64,000 nt of DNA, taken from contig NZ_CP051217.1 of the NCBI RefSeq assembly GCF_012516475.1, forward strand, positions 992,001-1,056,000, written 5' to 3'. The notes beneath the pieces are model-generated. The model saw nothing but the letters and a program-made list of their open reading frames with translations, did not search any database and was not told where the DNA came from. Of this stretch, positions 9,154-17,697 are shown piece by piece. The DNA is from Parasphingorhabdus halotolerans. Lineage in GTDB: Bacteria; Pseudomonadota; Alphaproteobacteria; Sphingomonadales; Sphingomonadaceae. A program made the position numbers and the translations under genes. The first letter of the stretch is position 1. The number at the start of each line of letters is the position of its first letter.

Positions 9154-9168
9154 TCAAGTATGTGACAA
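9151..9168. promoter_or_regulatory. Candidate operator upstream of isocitrate lyase
   Basis: TTGTCA and TGACAA form a perfect 6-bp inverted repeat with a 6-nt spacer, extending imperfectly outward into A/T tracts. It sits 154 nt upstream of the isocitrate lyase ATG in an AT-rich, gene-free stretch. Glyoxylate-shunt genes are usually regulated, so an operator is plausible, but the cognate regulator is not identifiable. Confidence 0.35.
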
Positions 9169-9322
9169 ATTTACAAGTATTTTCTCTCTTTTACCGACAG
9201 AACGACACGAAAATTGACAATTTCATGTGGCGGCGAATCGGAAAAGCAGGCATTCCCTCAATCAGCAGCTGAAAATAAATTGACAGCATAACTTACATCC
9301 TACTCCCCAGAAGGAAAATATC

Positions 9323-10915
9323 ATGTCCTACCAAGATTTTAAAAAGTCCAGCGAGCAGCTGATCAATAGCAAAGACGGCACCTGGACCGGCATTGATGCC
9401 GAGTCCGTTGCGCGGATGCAATTGCAAAACCGCTTCAAGACCGGCCTCGACATTGCGAAATATACCGCCGCAATCATGCGTGAAGACATGGCCGCCTATG
9501 ATGCCGACAGTTCCAAATATACCCAGTCTCTGGGCTGCTGGCACGGATTTATCGCGCAGCAGAAAATGATCTCAATCAAGAAACATTTTGGCGATACCAA
9601 GCGCCGTTACCTCTATCTCTCCGGCTGGATGGTTGCCGCGTTGCGCAGCGAATTTGGCCCGTTGCCCGACCAATCCATGCACGAGAAAACGTCCGTTCCT
9701 GCACTGATTGAAGAGCTTTACACATTCCTCCGTCAGGCCGATGCCCGCGAACTGGGTGGGCTCTTCCGCGACATCGACGCAGCGCGGGATGCTGGCGACA
9801 GCGCAGCTGAAAAAGCGGCGATGGACAAGGTCGAGAATTTCCAGACTCATGTTGTTCCGATCATTGCGGATATTGATGCCGGCTTTGGTAATGCCGAAGC
9901 AACTTATTTGCTTGCCAAGAAGATGATTGAAGCCGGAGCCTGTGCTTTGCAGATTGAGAACCAGGTTTCCGATGAAAAACAATGTGGTCATCAGGACGGC
10001 AAGGTTACTGTTCCACACGAGGACTTCCTCGCCAAGATCCGCGCTTGCCGCTATGCCTTCCTCGAACTGGGCGTTGATGATGGTATCATTGTCACCCGCA
10101 CCGACTCGCTGGGTGCTGGCCTGACCAAGCAGATTGCGGTGAGCAACGAGCCCGGCGACCTGGGTGACCAATATAACAGCTTCCTCGATTGCGAAGAAAT
10201 TGATCCATCCACCGCGAAAAATGGCGATGTCATTCTTAACCGCGACGGCAAGATGCTGCGCCCGAAACGTTTGCCATCCAACCTTTTTCAGTTCCGTGCC
10301 GGAACCGGAGAAGACCGCTGCGTACTGGACAGTATCACTTCGCTGCAAAATGGCGCTGACTTGCTGTGGATTGAAACCGAAAAACCCCATGTTGAGCAGA
10401 TTGCCGGCATGATGGACCGGATTCGCGAAGTCATTCCCAACGCGAAACTCGTTTATAATAACTCACCTTCGTTCAACTGGACGCTAAACTTCCGCCAGCA
10501 GGTGTTTGATGCGATGAAATCCGAAGGTCTGGATGTGTCGGAATATGATCGCGACAACCTGATGAGCGAAGAATATGACGATACCGAGCTTGGTGAAGCG
10601 GCAGATAAACGCATTCGCACATTTCAGGCTGATGGCGCGAAAAGGGCTGGTATTTTCCATCACCTGATCACTTTGCCAACCTATCACACAGCGGCGCTTT
10701 CTACTGACAACCTCGCCAAGGAATATTTCGGCGATGCAGGAATGCTCGGATATGTCCTGGGCGTGCAGCGCAAGGAAATCCGCGAGGGTATCGCTTGTGT
10801 GAAACACCAGAATATGTCCGGCAGCGACATTGGCGATGATCACAAAGAATATTTTGCCGGTGAAGCTGCGCTGAAGGCAGGCGGCAAGCATAACACCATG
10901 AACCAGTTCGGATAA
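9323..10915 (+). CDS. aceA: Isocitrate lyase
   Basis: The enzyme splits isocitrate to succinate and glyoxylate, the entry step of the glyoxylate shunt needed for growth on acetate and fatty acids. The 530-residue product belongs to the longer isocitrate lyase subfamily. It contains the catalytic KQCGHQ loop (Cys near residue 222), the metal-site region PIIADIDAGFGNAEAT, and the C-terminal NMSGSDIGDDH. The start ATG follows AGAAGGAAAATATC. No malate synthase gene is in the window, so the second shunt enzyme must be elsewhere. A long hairpin and a terminator follow. Confidence 0.96.
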   Translation: MSYQDFKKSSEQLINSKDGTWTGIDAESVARMQLQNRFKTGLDIAKYTAAIMREDMAAYDADSSKYTQSLGCWHGFIAQQKMISIKKHFGDTKRRYLYLSGWMVAALRSEFGPLPDQSMHEKTSVPALIEELYTFLRQADARELGGLFRDIDAARDAGDSAAEKAAMDKVENFQTHVVPIIADIDAGFGNAEATYLLAKKMIEAGACALQIENQVSDEKQCGHQDGKVTVPHEDFLAKIRACRYAFLELGVDDGIIVTRTDSLGAGLTKQIAVSNEPGDLGDQYNSFLDCEEIDPSTAKNGDVILNRDGKMLRPKRLPSNLFQFRAGTGEDRCVLDSITSLQNGADLLWIETEKPHVEQIAGMMDRIREVIPNAKLVYNNSPSFNWTLNFRQQVFDAMKSEGLDVSEYDRDNLMSEEYDDTELGEAADKRIRTFQADGAKRAGIFHHLITLPTYHTAALSTDNLAKEYFGDAGMLGYVLGVQRKEIREGIACVKHQNMSGSDIGDDHKEYFAGEAALKAGGKHNTMNQFG

Positions 10916-10923
10916 ACCGCTCT

Positions 10924-10959
10924 AGTTCCGGCGGCACATCCCCCTTGTCCGCCGGAACT
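10924..10959. repeat. Perfect 11-bp inverted repeat after aceA
   Basis: AGTTCCGGCGG and CCGCCGGAACT flank a 14-nt loop, beginning 8 nt after the aceA stop. There is no T-run, so it is more likely an mRNA 3'-end stabilising hairpin or a first, weak termination structure than a complete terminator. Confidence 0.6.
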
Positions 10960-11003
10960 GGAAACGCCTGACGTTCAAAAGTTTTCCTGGGGAGGAAAAG
11001 ACT

Positions 11004-11037
11004 ATCCGTCGGCAGCAATGTCGGCGGATTTTTCTTG
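11004..11037 (+). terminator. Rho-independent terminator of aceA
   Basis: ATCCGTCGGCA pairs with TGTCGGCGGAT (11 pairs including two G-U) around a GCAA tetraloop, followed by TTTTCTTGT. It lies about 90 nt after the aceA stop. Confidence 0.85.
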
Positions 11038-11144
11038 TCACAAATATTTACGTGCACCCTCTTAACACCGCTACCACTACCGATCATATTGGGTTAAGCT
11101 TGCGATAGCTAATCCCGCTGGCAGTAAAGCGTATTGGGGGCATC

Positions 11145-12629
11145 ATGGGCATAGGTAAATTTCCTTCGGTTCTGGCACTGGCTGCGATGCTGAGCGCTTG
11201 CGGTGGCGGTGGCGGAACCGGTGCCAGCAATGTCACCCTCCCGATAAACAGCGGTGGCGGCGCGACGCCCGCGCCAACCGGTGGAGGCTCGACGTGCTCG
11301 CTGGTCTCCCGACAAAACTGGGTGAAGGCGCAACTCGACGAATGGTATCTCTTCCCTGAGACCCTTCCCGCTACCTTGAGCCCGGCCCCTTTTGCTACTG
11401 TGCAAGAATATGTCGATGCACTGACTGCAACGGCGCGCAGCCAAAACCGCGACCGCTTCTTTACCTTCATCACCTCCATCGCTGAAGAAAACGCGTTCCT
11501 CGCTTCCGGCGCGACAGCAGGTTTTGGCATCCGGCTGAGCTATGACAGCGCCGCCTCCCGCGTGTTTGTGATTGAGGCGTTTGAAGGGGCACCTGCTCTT
11601 GCTGCCGGGATCGACCGGGGTTCGGAAATCACCGGCATCGGCACCATAGCGGCCAATATCCAAAGCGTGACCAGCCTGTTTGCAAGCGGCGGCGCCCAAG
11701 CCGTCAGCAGCGCGCTCGGCCCTTCGACTGCGGGCACCAGCCGCGTGCTGCGGATCCGTGATGCTGGCGGCAATGAGACCACCGTCACGGTCACCAAGGC
11801 CACCTTTGATATCCAGCCCATCTCTCCCCGATATGGCGTCCAGATCATCGACAACGGCGGCACCAAAACCGGATATATTAACCTGCGCACCTTCATCGAC
11901 AGCGCGGAGCCGCAGCTGCGCAATGCGTTCGAACAATTTCGCGCCGCCGGCGTCACCGAGCTGGTGATTGACCTGCGGTATAATGGCGGCGGTCTGGTTC
12001 GCACGGCGGAGCTGTTTGCCGATCTGCTGGGTGGTGCCCGTGTCACCAGCGATGTGCAGGGCGTCACCCGCTATCGGGCGAGCAAATCATCCAATAATGT
12101 CACCCGCAATTTCCGCCCGCAATCCCAATCGATTAGCCCGACAAAAGTCGCGTTTATAACTACCGGCAGCTCGGCATCGGCCAGCGAGCTGGTTATCAAC
12201 GCGATGATTCCCTCGCTCGATGCCAATATGGCGCTGGTCGGCACCAATACTTTCGGCAAACCGGTAGGCCAGATTGGACTGGATCAGGCCGCCTGTGATG
12301 ACCGGCTGCGCGTGGTTGCCTTCACCACCGAAAATTCGGCTGGCAACGCCAATTATTTTTCCGGCCTTGCTAGCTCGCTGACCAATAGCTGCAATGCCGC
12401 CGATGACTTTACCCTCGCGCTGGGCAACCCTGCTGAGGCCTCCACCGCCCGCGCGCTGGGCTATCTCTCCGGCGCATCCTGCACACCTATTACCAGCAGC
12501 CAGCCGGGCGCAGTTGCCGGACAAAATGCAGCACAACGTGGTAAATTTGCGGCTGTGGAAGAACGCCGCGAATTGCTGATGCCGCAACAGCCAACGCCGG
12601 CCCAGCGCGAAGTCCCCGGCACCTTTTAA
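11145..12629 (+). CDS. S41-family peptidase lipoprotein
   Basis: A 494-residue serine peptidase of the C-terminal-processing protease (S41) family. A signal peptide ends in the lipobox L-S-A-C (Cys19), followed by a Gly-rich linker, so the enzyme is probably lipid-anchored in the cell envelope. A PDZ-like section spans about residues 125-215 (RVFVIEAFEGAPALAAGI). The catalytic core has DLRYNGGG near 275 and the nucleophile region TTGSSASASELV near 340-350. Substrates are unknown; related sphingomonad and Bacteroidetes enzymes are annotated only as S41 peptidases. It appears monocistronic. Confidence 0.9.
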   Translation: MGIGKFPSVLALAAMLSACGGGGGTGASNVTLPINSGGGATPAPTGGGSTCSLVSRQNWVKAQLDEWYLFPETLPATLSPAPFATVQEYVDALTATARSQNRDRFFTFITSIAEENAFLASGATAGFGIRLSYDSAASRVFVIEAFEGAPALAAGIDRGSEITGIGTIAANIQSVTSLFASGGAQAVSSALGPSTAGTSRVLRIRDAGGNETTVTVTKATFDIQPISPRYGVQIIDNGGTKTGYINLRTFIDSAEPQLRNAFEQFRAAGVTELVIDLRYNGGGLVRTAELFADLLGGARVTSDVQGVTRYRASKSSNNVTRNFRPQSQSISPTKVAFITTGSSASASELVINAMIPSLDANMALVGTNTFGKPVGQIGLDQAACDDRLRVVAFTTENSAGNANYFSGLASSLTNSCNAADDFTLALGNPAEASTARALGYLSGASCTPITSSQPGAVAGQNAAQRGKFAAVEERRELLMPQQPTPAQREVPGTF

Positions 12630-12687
12630 CGGCCGATCACCTCAGCTTCACGCGTCATCCTCCAAAGATTACACCAAAGGCCCGTTT

Positions 12688-13152
12688 TTAAGCCAACCCG
12701 TTACTGTACTTCGCCCGACCGCCAATGAAAGTCGCTGTCATCGCCATCTGGCGGGCTCTGGATTTACTATAGCTGACGTGGATCCACCCGGCATTCGGAT
12801 CATCGGGTTTCGCGCCCTCAAGAATAAGTTGGTCAAACTCCAGATTATCGCGAATCCATTCGGCGACATCTTGGTTGGAGACGCCCTTGATCTCGAAATC
12901 CGCCGCCTCTCCCTTGCTGTGCTGGCTGGTCTGCGATCCGCCGATGGCCCAATTTAATGATTCTGACCGAAAACCGGAGCTGATCCGTACAGGTTTGTCA
13001 TAGTGGACGCGAACAGGTTCCAGCACTTTTTCACACAACAATTTTAAACGGTCCGACTGGGTTGCGCTCGGTTGATTGTCAATTCCGCGCCGGATCGCGG
13101 TTTGCGATTTGGTGAATTCTTCCAGCGTGAAATGGTCAGATAATTTTGTCAT
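12688..13152 (-). CDS. M15-type peptidase / peptidoglycan-binding hydrolase
   Basis: A 154-residue protein of the M15A/VanY-like zinc peptidase group (Peptidase_M15_3), close in size to phage endolysin-type D-Ala-D-Ala peptidases. Seen motifs: SDHFTLEEF at the N-terminus, ISSGFRSESLN near residue 57, the zinc ligands in SQHSKGEAADFE, and the final W-I-H-V-S. No signal peptide is present, which fits a phage-derived or domesticated enzyme, although no phage genes adjoin it. It would cleave peptide crosslinks of peptidoglycan. Confidence 0.82.
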   Translation of the reverse strand: MTKLSDHFTLEEFTKSQTAIRRGIDNQPSATQSDRLKLLCEKVLEPVRVHYDKPVRISSGFRSESLNWAIGGSQTSQHSKGEAADFEIKGVSNQDVAEWIRDNLEFDQLILEGAKPDDPNAGWIHVSYSKSRARQMAMTATFIGGRAKYSNGLA

Positions 13153-13280
13153 GGTCTTTCCCTCTTTTGAAGCAGCTCAACAGATACTAACTCGGGCGAC
13201 CGTTTTTTATTTTGCAGGTGTATAGAAAACTATCATCTTAGTCAAAAAGCGAGGCATTACGATACTATACCAGAGAACGA

Positions 13281-13613
13281 TCAAACCTCCCGCCCGTTCA
13301 ATTGCCGCATCCGCATCAGCAGATACAAGGCGAAACCGACCGCTACTCCCGGGATGATCCCGAGCACTGCACATATCCAGCCATGCCGGATGCCGAGCGC
13401 TCGGGCCTCGTAAGCGATCCACGCCGCCAATATGGCCCAACAGGCGAGCACATCTGATGAATAGCCGCTGGAATATGGGTTGACGAACCCGGCGGCAAAG
13501 GCACCGACCACATCCGGCTCGGCGATCAGCGCCGGGATGACGACCGCACAAAATATAAGCGCAAATATTACCGCAGCGGCTATGATGATGGCTTTAAACA
13601 GGCTTTCCGGCAT
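13281..13613 (-). CDS. DUF2834-like small membrane protein
   Basis: A 110-residue protein with three hydrophobic segments (about residues 7-31, 53-69 and 77-100). The pattern AAGFVNPYSSGYSSDVL followed by a charged EARALGI loop and a final helix agrees with the DUF2834 family of unknown function. It begins 12 nt after the stop of the acetyltransferase gene on the same strand, so the two are probably co-transcribed. Confidence 0.65.
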   Translation of the reverse strand: MPESLFKAIIIAAAVIFALIFCAVVIPALIAEPDVVGAFAAGFVNPYSSGYSSDVLACWAILAAWIAYEARALGIRHGWICAVLGIIPGVAVGFALYLLMRMRQLNGREV

Positions 13614-13625
13614 TGGGTTCTCATT

Positions 13626-14135
13626 TCATTGTTGATCGCTATGAAATAGCGGGTGGAAGCTGATAACGGCGCTAGGCCCTGCGACACCAAGCGGCAGGAT
13701 CTGAAAAGATTCCGTCGGCTCTCCCTTGGGACAGAGCTCCGGGAATGGCTTGAAACCAAAGCGGCCATAATATGCAGGATTGCCAACTAACACACAGCCC
13801 GCTGCGCCGCGCTCACACAGTAAGGCGATGCCCGCCTCAATCAACTGCGCACCGATTTTCCGGCTCTGCAATTCCGGCTCGACCGCAACCGGCCCGAGTG
13901 CATACCAGCCGTCCGAACCATCTGCCGCAAAGGCCTCAGTAAAAGTCACCTGCCCGACCACTGCACCATCCTGCTCCGCAACCAGCGAAATTGCCAGCGC
14001 GCTTGCATTGCGCAACCGGTCAATCAGATCCTGCTCATCGCCATCGGAATACGGCATCGGCGCAAAGGCCCGTTTGGTGATATCGTAGATCGCTGCGTGA
14101 TCAGCAGGCGTTTCTGGACGGATTGCGATAGTCAT
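13626..14135 (-). CDS. GNAT family N-acetyltransferase
   Basis: A 169-residue GCN5-related acetyltransferase using acetyl-CoA. The fold landmarks are the N-terminal IRPETPADHAAIYDI, the strand GPVAVEPELQSRKIG that holds the pyrophosphate-binding loop (RKIGAQL), and GNPAYYGRFGF, a motif typical of the YhbS-like subgroup. The ATG at 14135 is chosen because it gives the family N-terminus; the frame is open for 146 more codons upstream but those residues are unlike the family. The substrate is unknown. Confidence 0.88.
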   Translation of the reverse strand: MTIAIRPETPADHAAIYDITKRAFAPMPYSDGDEQDLIDRLRNASALAISLVAEQDGAVVGQVTFTEAFAADGSDGWYALGPVAVEPELQSRKIGAQLIEAGIALLCERGAAGCVLVGNPAYYGRFGFKPFPELCPKGEPTESFQILPLGVAGPSAVISFHPLFHSDQQ

Positions 14136-14337
14136 GGACCGGACTATGCATCCCCCAGATCGCGCTGTCACCCCCAACGCGAAAATGAACATGTTACAAC
14201 GATAGCAGTCATATTTCGTACATGTTTCCGGTTTTAAGTGTAAAAAATCGTTCGTGATGGGATGGACGACAAATGCAGGATCATTTATCCGGCGATTGCG
14301 AGCCGTTGTGACCTGCCGCCAATGGAGGGGAAATATC

Positions 14338-14667
14338 ATGTCCAAATTAAGCATTTCAGCCGCTGCCATATTGACCGCAAGCGCGCTCGCCGCAACGCCG
14401 GTCGCCGCACATCCGGAAAATGACATTAAACCGGCTGGCCAATGCGACCGGATAACCCCGGCGCAGTGGAACCAGGTCCGTAATGGTATGAGCCTTGAAC
14501 AGGTTGAGCATATCACGGGATGCCACGCCAGCCACCACTCGACCAATAATTTCAAAGCCGGCCCGATCGACAATTATTTCTTCAGAACCGGCAGCCGCAA
14601 CATTGCCGAGATCAAGATCAAGGGCGGCAAGCTCTGGCAAAAGTTCGGCTACCATAGCGGACTATAG
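14338..14667 (+). CDS. Small secreted protein, SmpA/BLIP-like
   Basis: A 109-residue exported protein with a clean Sec signal peptide (cut after VAA-H near residue 23). The mature part has two cysteines and an NGMSLEQVEHITGC helix resembling the repeat unit of SmpA/OmlA and beta-lactamase-inhibitor-like proteins, a small alpha/beta fold involved in protein binding in the envelope. The ATG at 14338 follows GGAGGGGAAATATC, a strong binding site; a longer frame upstream is not needed. The function is unknown. Confidence 0.78.
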   Translation: MSKLSISAAAILTASALAATPVAAHPENDIKPAGQCDRITPAQWNQVRNGMSLEQVEHITGCHASHHSTNNFKAGPIDNYFFRTGSRNIAEIKIKGGKLWQKFGYHSGL

Positions 14668-14703
14668 TCGCCTGCCGGAACAGTCAGCTCGGTACGCCCA
14701 AGA

Positions 14704-14898
14704 TTAAGCCAAACGGCCTTTTTGTTTGCCATGATCTCTCGCTGGATCACCCCCGTCGTATTCCGCCGGAGCGACCCGATCCAGCTGTGCTCGCACGGTC
14801 AGAAGTGCCTGATTATCCGGTGCCCAATCGTTGTGACGCGCGCAAACCGGGAGGAGCGTGAAGTCAGGGCTGCGGGAAATATTTGATTTGTCTGTCAT
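14704..14898 (-). CDS. Short HTH-family relative or remnant
   Basis: A 64-codon frame starting MTDKSNISRSPDFTLLPV. The opening MTD and the later pattern F-x-x-x-P-V-x-A-R-x-x-x-W-x-P-x-x-Q match the N-terminus of the HTH protein at 17042-17554, but the helix-turn-helix itself is missing. The CTTTCCTACA-type element is again 28 nt upstream of the ATG, and the nearest bases (GTCCGTCTC before ATG) match those of the other copies. It could be a short functional protein or the decayed 5' end of a lost HTH gene. Confidence 0.45.
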   Translation of the reverse strand: MTDKSNISRSPDFTLLPVCARHNDWAPDNQALLTVRAQLDRVAPAEYDGGDPARDHGKQKGRLA

Positions 14899-14926
14899 GA
14901 GACGGACACTAATTTATTCAGACTGA

Positions 14927-14939
14927 TGTAGGAAAGAGC
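14927..14939 (-). promoter_or_regulatory. Conserved upstream element, copy B
   Basis: On the minus strand GCTCTTTCCTACA, 28 nt before the ATG at 14898. About 50 nt further upstream of it is TGACAGGTGCAA (14991-15002 in + orientation), a 12-mer also found upstream of copy E. Confidence 0.55.
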
Positions 14940-15086
14940 CTTTTGATCCAATCAAAAAATCGGCTGTTTCCTTAATCGGCTGCGGGATTATTGCACCTGT
15001 CATTGGAACCTGTTTTTCTCGGCGCCTTAACCATCCGTTATCCATATTTCACTATGCCTTTCCGATAGAAAATAATCGGGATAGAA

Positions 15087-16286
15087 ATGGCGATGGCATT
15101 AGAGCAGAAAAGTGATCGTCACAGGATGGTCAGCGACAGCGAAGTCAGTCGTCAATTGCTGCGCGACGGTCTGGAACGGCGCGTTGCGGGACAACTCAGC
15201 GTCATGGTGCCCGTCGGTGTGATCGCTTGGCTCGCTGACAACCTGCCCAACACCTCTACCATCTGGCTGCTTCTGGGTCTGCAATGCATTGCCCAGGGTG
15301 CCATTGCTGTTACTTCGCAAAGGCTGCGAAAAGTCCTGGAATCGAAACCCTTCCCGCGGATCCGCCATAACCTCTGGATGTTTGCCGAGGCCGCTGCAGG
15401 AGCTATCTGGGCCATTATCCTGCTCTATATCGGCCCGATTATCGGTTCCTCCGATGCGGCGTTGACGGCGTGGATTACGATACTTGTTTCGATGACCGTT
15501 TCCGTCCTGCTCGCTGCCCCGATTGCCGGTATTGCCTTTCCTTTGCTCGGAGGATTTGCGGCGGCGGTCGTAACCTGCGCGCTGGCGCTCGGTTTCCCGC
15601 TCAGCAACTTTTCCAGCCCCGCCCTCACCTTCATGATTGCCGGACTGTTTGTGATTATCAAGGCGATCAACCTGCAGGCGCATAAAAGCTGCCGCGCGCA
15701 GATTGAGGTTGTCCGGCTCAGCGAAAGACTGGAACAGGAGCTTGATCGCACGTCATGGCTATCGCGGCATGACAGCCTCACCGGCCTGCTCAACAGCGCC
15801 GCGATGAAGGAGCATATCGCGACGCTGGCCGGCAGGCAGATTGCGGTGATGCTGCTCGATATCGACAAGTTTAAGGCGATCAACGACCAGTTCGGTCACG
15901 ACCGGGGCGATTCCGTTCTCCATGCCGTGGGCCATTGCCTGAGCGAAACGCTCGCCAATGCCGCGCCAGAAGCTATCGCTGCAAGATGGGGCGGTGAGGA
16001 ATTTCTCGTCGCCATCCCCCAATCCACCGCGATTCAGCCAGCCGCCATCGCCGAACAGCTGCGCCTCGCCATTGCCAAATTGCGCGATGAAAACTGGCCG
16101 ACCGAACTGACGGTCACGGCCTCCTTCGGCGTCGCATCGGGAACTGCTCAAGCTTTTTCAGACCTGTTCAAATGCGCCGACGCCGCGATGTATGTCGCCA
16201 AGGCGCAAGGCCGCAATCGGGTTGTTTGTGCCGATTCCGATACGGGTGCCGATGCAGGTGCAGAGCCTATTGCGCGGGTCGCTTGA
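15087..16286 (+). CDS. Membrane diguanylate cyclase (GGDEF)
   Basis: A 399-residue protein that should make cyclic di-GMP from two GTP at the inner membrane. Residues about 40-200 form six hydrophobic segments, a MASE-like sensor region, then a short coiled linker (RLSERLEQELDRTSW) leads to a GGDEF domain with HDSLTGLLN, LLDIDKFKAINDQFGHDRGD and the active-site variant GGEEF. Just before GGEEF the usual RxxD inhibitory site is absent (NAAP-EAIAARW), so product inhibition at that site is not expected. The start could be the ATG at 15087 or 15093. It is monocistronic. Confidence 0.92.
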   Translation: MAMALEQKSDRHRMVSDSEVSRQLLRDGLERRVAGQLSVMVPVGVIAWLADNLPNTSTIWLLLGLQCIAQGAIAVTSQRLRKVLESKPFPRIRHNLWMFAEAAAGAIWAIILLYIGPIIGSSDAALTAWITILVSMTVSVLLAAPIAGIAFPLLGGFAAAVVTCALALGFPLSNFSSPALTFMIAGLFVIIKAINLQAHKSCRAQIEVVRLSERLEQELDRTSWLSRHDSLTGLLNSAAMKEHIATLAGRQIAVMLLDIDKFKAINDQFGHDRGDSVLHAVGHCLSETLANAAPEAIAARWGGEEFLVAIPQSTAIQPAAIAEQLRLAIAKLRDENWPTELTVTASFGVASGTAQAFSDLFKCADAAMYVAKAQGRNRVVCADSDTGADAGAEPIARVA

Positions 16287-16395
16287 GCGGTTGGACTCGG
16301 GATTGGTGCGGCTGTCCGTCCAGTCCCATGATATCGGCCATGCGGGTTGCGGGGCCGTATGTCAGCCATTGGCAAGCACATCTTCTCTCAACTGG

Positions 16396-16425
16396 CACCC
16401 TTCCACAGGCTCCGGGCGAACGGTG
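16396..16425. repeat. Dispersed intergenic repeat fragment
   Basis: The stretch CCTTCCACAGGCTCCGGGCG with AACGGTG resembles the half-arm of an intergenic repeat common in sphingomonad genomes (TTCGACAGGCTCAGGGCGAACGG, from memory). Only one arm is seen in this 144-nt gap. Confidence 0.35.
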
Positions 16426-16430
16426 AATTT

Positions 16431-16955
16431 TTATCGCGCCTGCTCCGTGCTCTCAACCCTCACTTTGTCCAGGCGTGCGACAATAGCTTCACCGTCACCC
16501 GCCCGCTGCGCCACAATCTTGATTTCCACCACGCCAATCGGCTCGTAAAGCGCCGCTATGCCAATCGCGGTCCAGGCGGGGAATGGCGCCTTGATATAGC
16601 GACTTTTGACTTCGGCGAAATCATTGATCTGCGCCGCGAGATCGGTGTGAAAAGTCGTCAGATCAACCACGTCATCCCAGCCGACCCCCGCGCGCTCCAG
16701 CGTCCGGCCAATGCGGGCAAAGGCGCGTTCATAGGCGGGCTTCAGGTCAGTCTCGCCCGGATTGGGGCTGGCAACGACGCCGGAAAGATAGACGGTGTCA
16801 TCCGCAATCACTGCATCGGCAAAACCGACCGCATTTTGAAACGCCAGGCCCTGCGGGTCCTCGGGCATGAGTACGTCCTTGGCATCCTTCGCATGGAGCG
16901 GGGCGCTGGTGAGCAAGGTGGCGGCGATAGTGGCAGTTAATGCGGAAAGGCGCAT
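16431..16955 (-). CDS. Exported RidA-family protein lacking catalytic Arg
   Basis: A 174-residue protein of the YjgF/YER057c/UK114 (Rid) family. It has an N-terminal signal peptide (cut after LHA near residue 22), so it should be periplasmic, unlike cytoplasmic RidA, which deaminates reactive enamines. The trimer-forming features YLSGVVA, ERAGVGWDDVVDLTTF and EIKIVAQR are present. At the place of the catalytic arginine in the PAR-S/T motif this protein reads P-A-W-T-A, so deaminase activity by the known mechanism is unlikely and a binding role is an alternative. Confidence 0.85.
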   Translation of the reverse strand: MRLSALTATIAATLLTSAPLHAKDAKDVLMPEDPQGLAFQNAVGFADAVIADDTVYLSGVVASPNPGETDLKPAYERAFARIGRTLERAGVGWDDVVDLTTFHTDLAAQINDFAEVKSRYIKAPFPAWTAIGIAALYEPIGVVEIKIVAQRAGDGEAIVARLDKVRVESTEQAR

Positions 16956-17041
16956 GATAGTCTCCTCTGTCTATATGGTTTTCTTGCATAATCGTCTCAA
17001 CGGAAAAAAGATTAGCACAAGGGTCACACCAACGGCTCGTT

Positions 17042-17554
17042 TTATTTTCTGTGACCTTTCGCCAAAACTTCTGGCAATTCGCAACCATCGCGCTTTACCA
17101 GATCGCTCCGGTCAAGCTGCGCCAGTCCCCGCAAAAGCGCTGCATTATCGGGTTTCTGGATTGTCCCGACATATTTTCCGCCGCGCATCACCGGGCGGTA
17201 GCGGTCCTGTAAGATGCGCTGGAAAACCGGTTCGAGTGTGACCTTTGGCAGCGGCCCCTTTGATTTGACCTTTGAAGTTCCCATAATGTCATCCCAGACC
17301 GCAACAAACGCCCCTGCCCCCGGCTTGCGGCGCAGGCGATAGGCACTCTCCCGGCTCATGCCCACAAAAGCAGCCGCCGCGCTCACCGACCGCGTCTCCG
17401 CCAGCACACCGATAAACTCCGCCTGCCGCAGCGGCGTCCACCCGTCCTTCCGGGCGCGCAGCGGGACCGTCGTGAAAGCGGGCAAGCGGGAGATCGGGTG
17501 ATGTCTCGTTTTGTGGGGGCGTTTTGCGGGCCGGGAATATGGCGTGTCTGTCAT
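17042..17554 (-). CDS. Helix-turn-helix protein, intact family copy
   Basis: A 170-residue relative of the protein at 2426-3199. After a basic N-terminus (MTDTPYSRPAKRPHKTRHHP) come RARKDGWTPLRQAEFIGVLA, a helix-turn-helix (SAAAAFVGMSRESAYRLRR, about residues 59-77) and a FVAVWDDIM helix; the C-terminus is basic. Two truncated copies of its first 40 or so codons lie upstream at 18347-18523 and 18999-19118, all in the same orientation with the same leader, so this locus has been duplicated and interrupted. DNA binding is inferred; targets are unknown. Confidence 0.72.
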   Translation of the reverse strand: MTDTPYSRPAKRPHKTRHHPISRLPAFTTVPLRARKDGWTPLRQAEFIGVLAETRSVSAAAAFVGMSRESAYRLRRKPGAGAFVAVWDDIMGTSKVKSKGPLPKVTLEPVFQRILQDRYRPVMRGGKYVGTIQKPDNAALLRGLAQLDRSDLVKRDGCELPEVLAKGHRK

Positions 17555-17582
17555 GGGACGGACGGTAGATTATGTGGGGGTG

Positions 17583-17595
17583 TGTAGGAAAGGGT
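17583..17595 (-). promoter_or_regulatory. Conserved upstream element, copy C
   Basis: Minus strand CACCCTTTCCTACA region ending 28 nt before the ATG at 17554. Here the 28-nt spacer is nearly identical to that of copies D and E. Confidence 0.6.
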
Positions 17596-17600
17596 GTTCC

Positions 17601-17682
17601 GTCATTGCGAGCGTAGCGCGGCAATCCAGAGCGGTGCATAGCAACTCTGGATTGCCGCGTCGCTAAAGCTCCTCGCAATGAC
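17601..17682. repeat. Dispersed hairpin repeat
   Basis: A long imperfect inverted repeat: the left arm begins GTCATTGCGAGCGTAGCGCG and ends AATCCAGAG (17601-17631), the right arm begins CTCTGGATTGCCGCG and ends CTCGCAATGAC (17645-17682). The right arm carries a few extra bases. This matches a dispersed intergenic palindrome I recall from alphaproteobacterial genomes. It separates the antitoxin stop from the leader of the intact HTH gene. Confidence 0.75.
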
Positions 17683-17697
17683 GAAATTTAGTGGAGT

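Noticed and set aside
9572..10390. 272-codon minus-strand frame inside aceA
   Set aside because: Antisense shadow of a clear isocitrate lyase gene.
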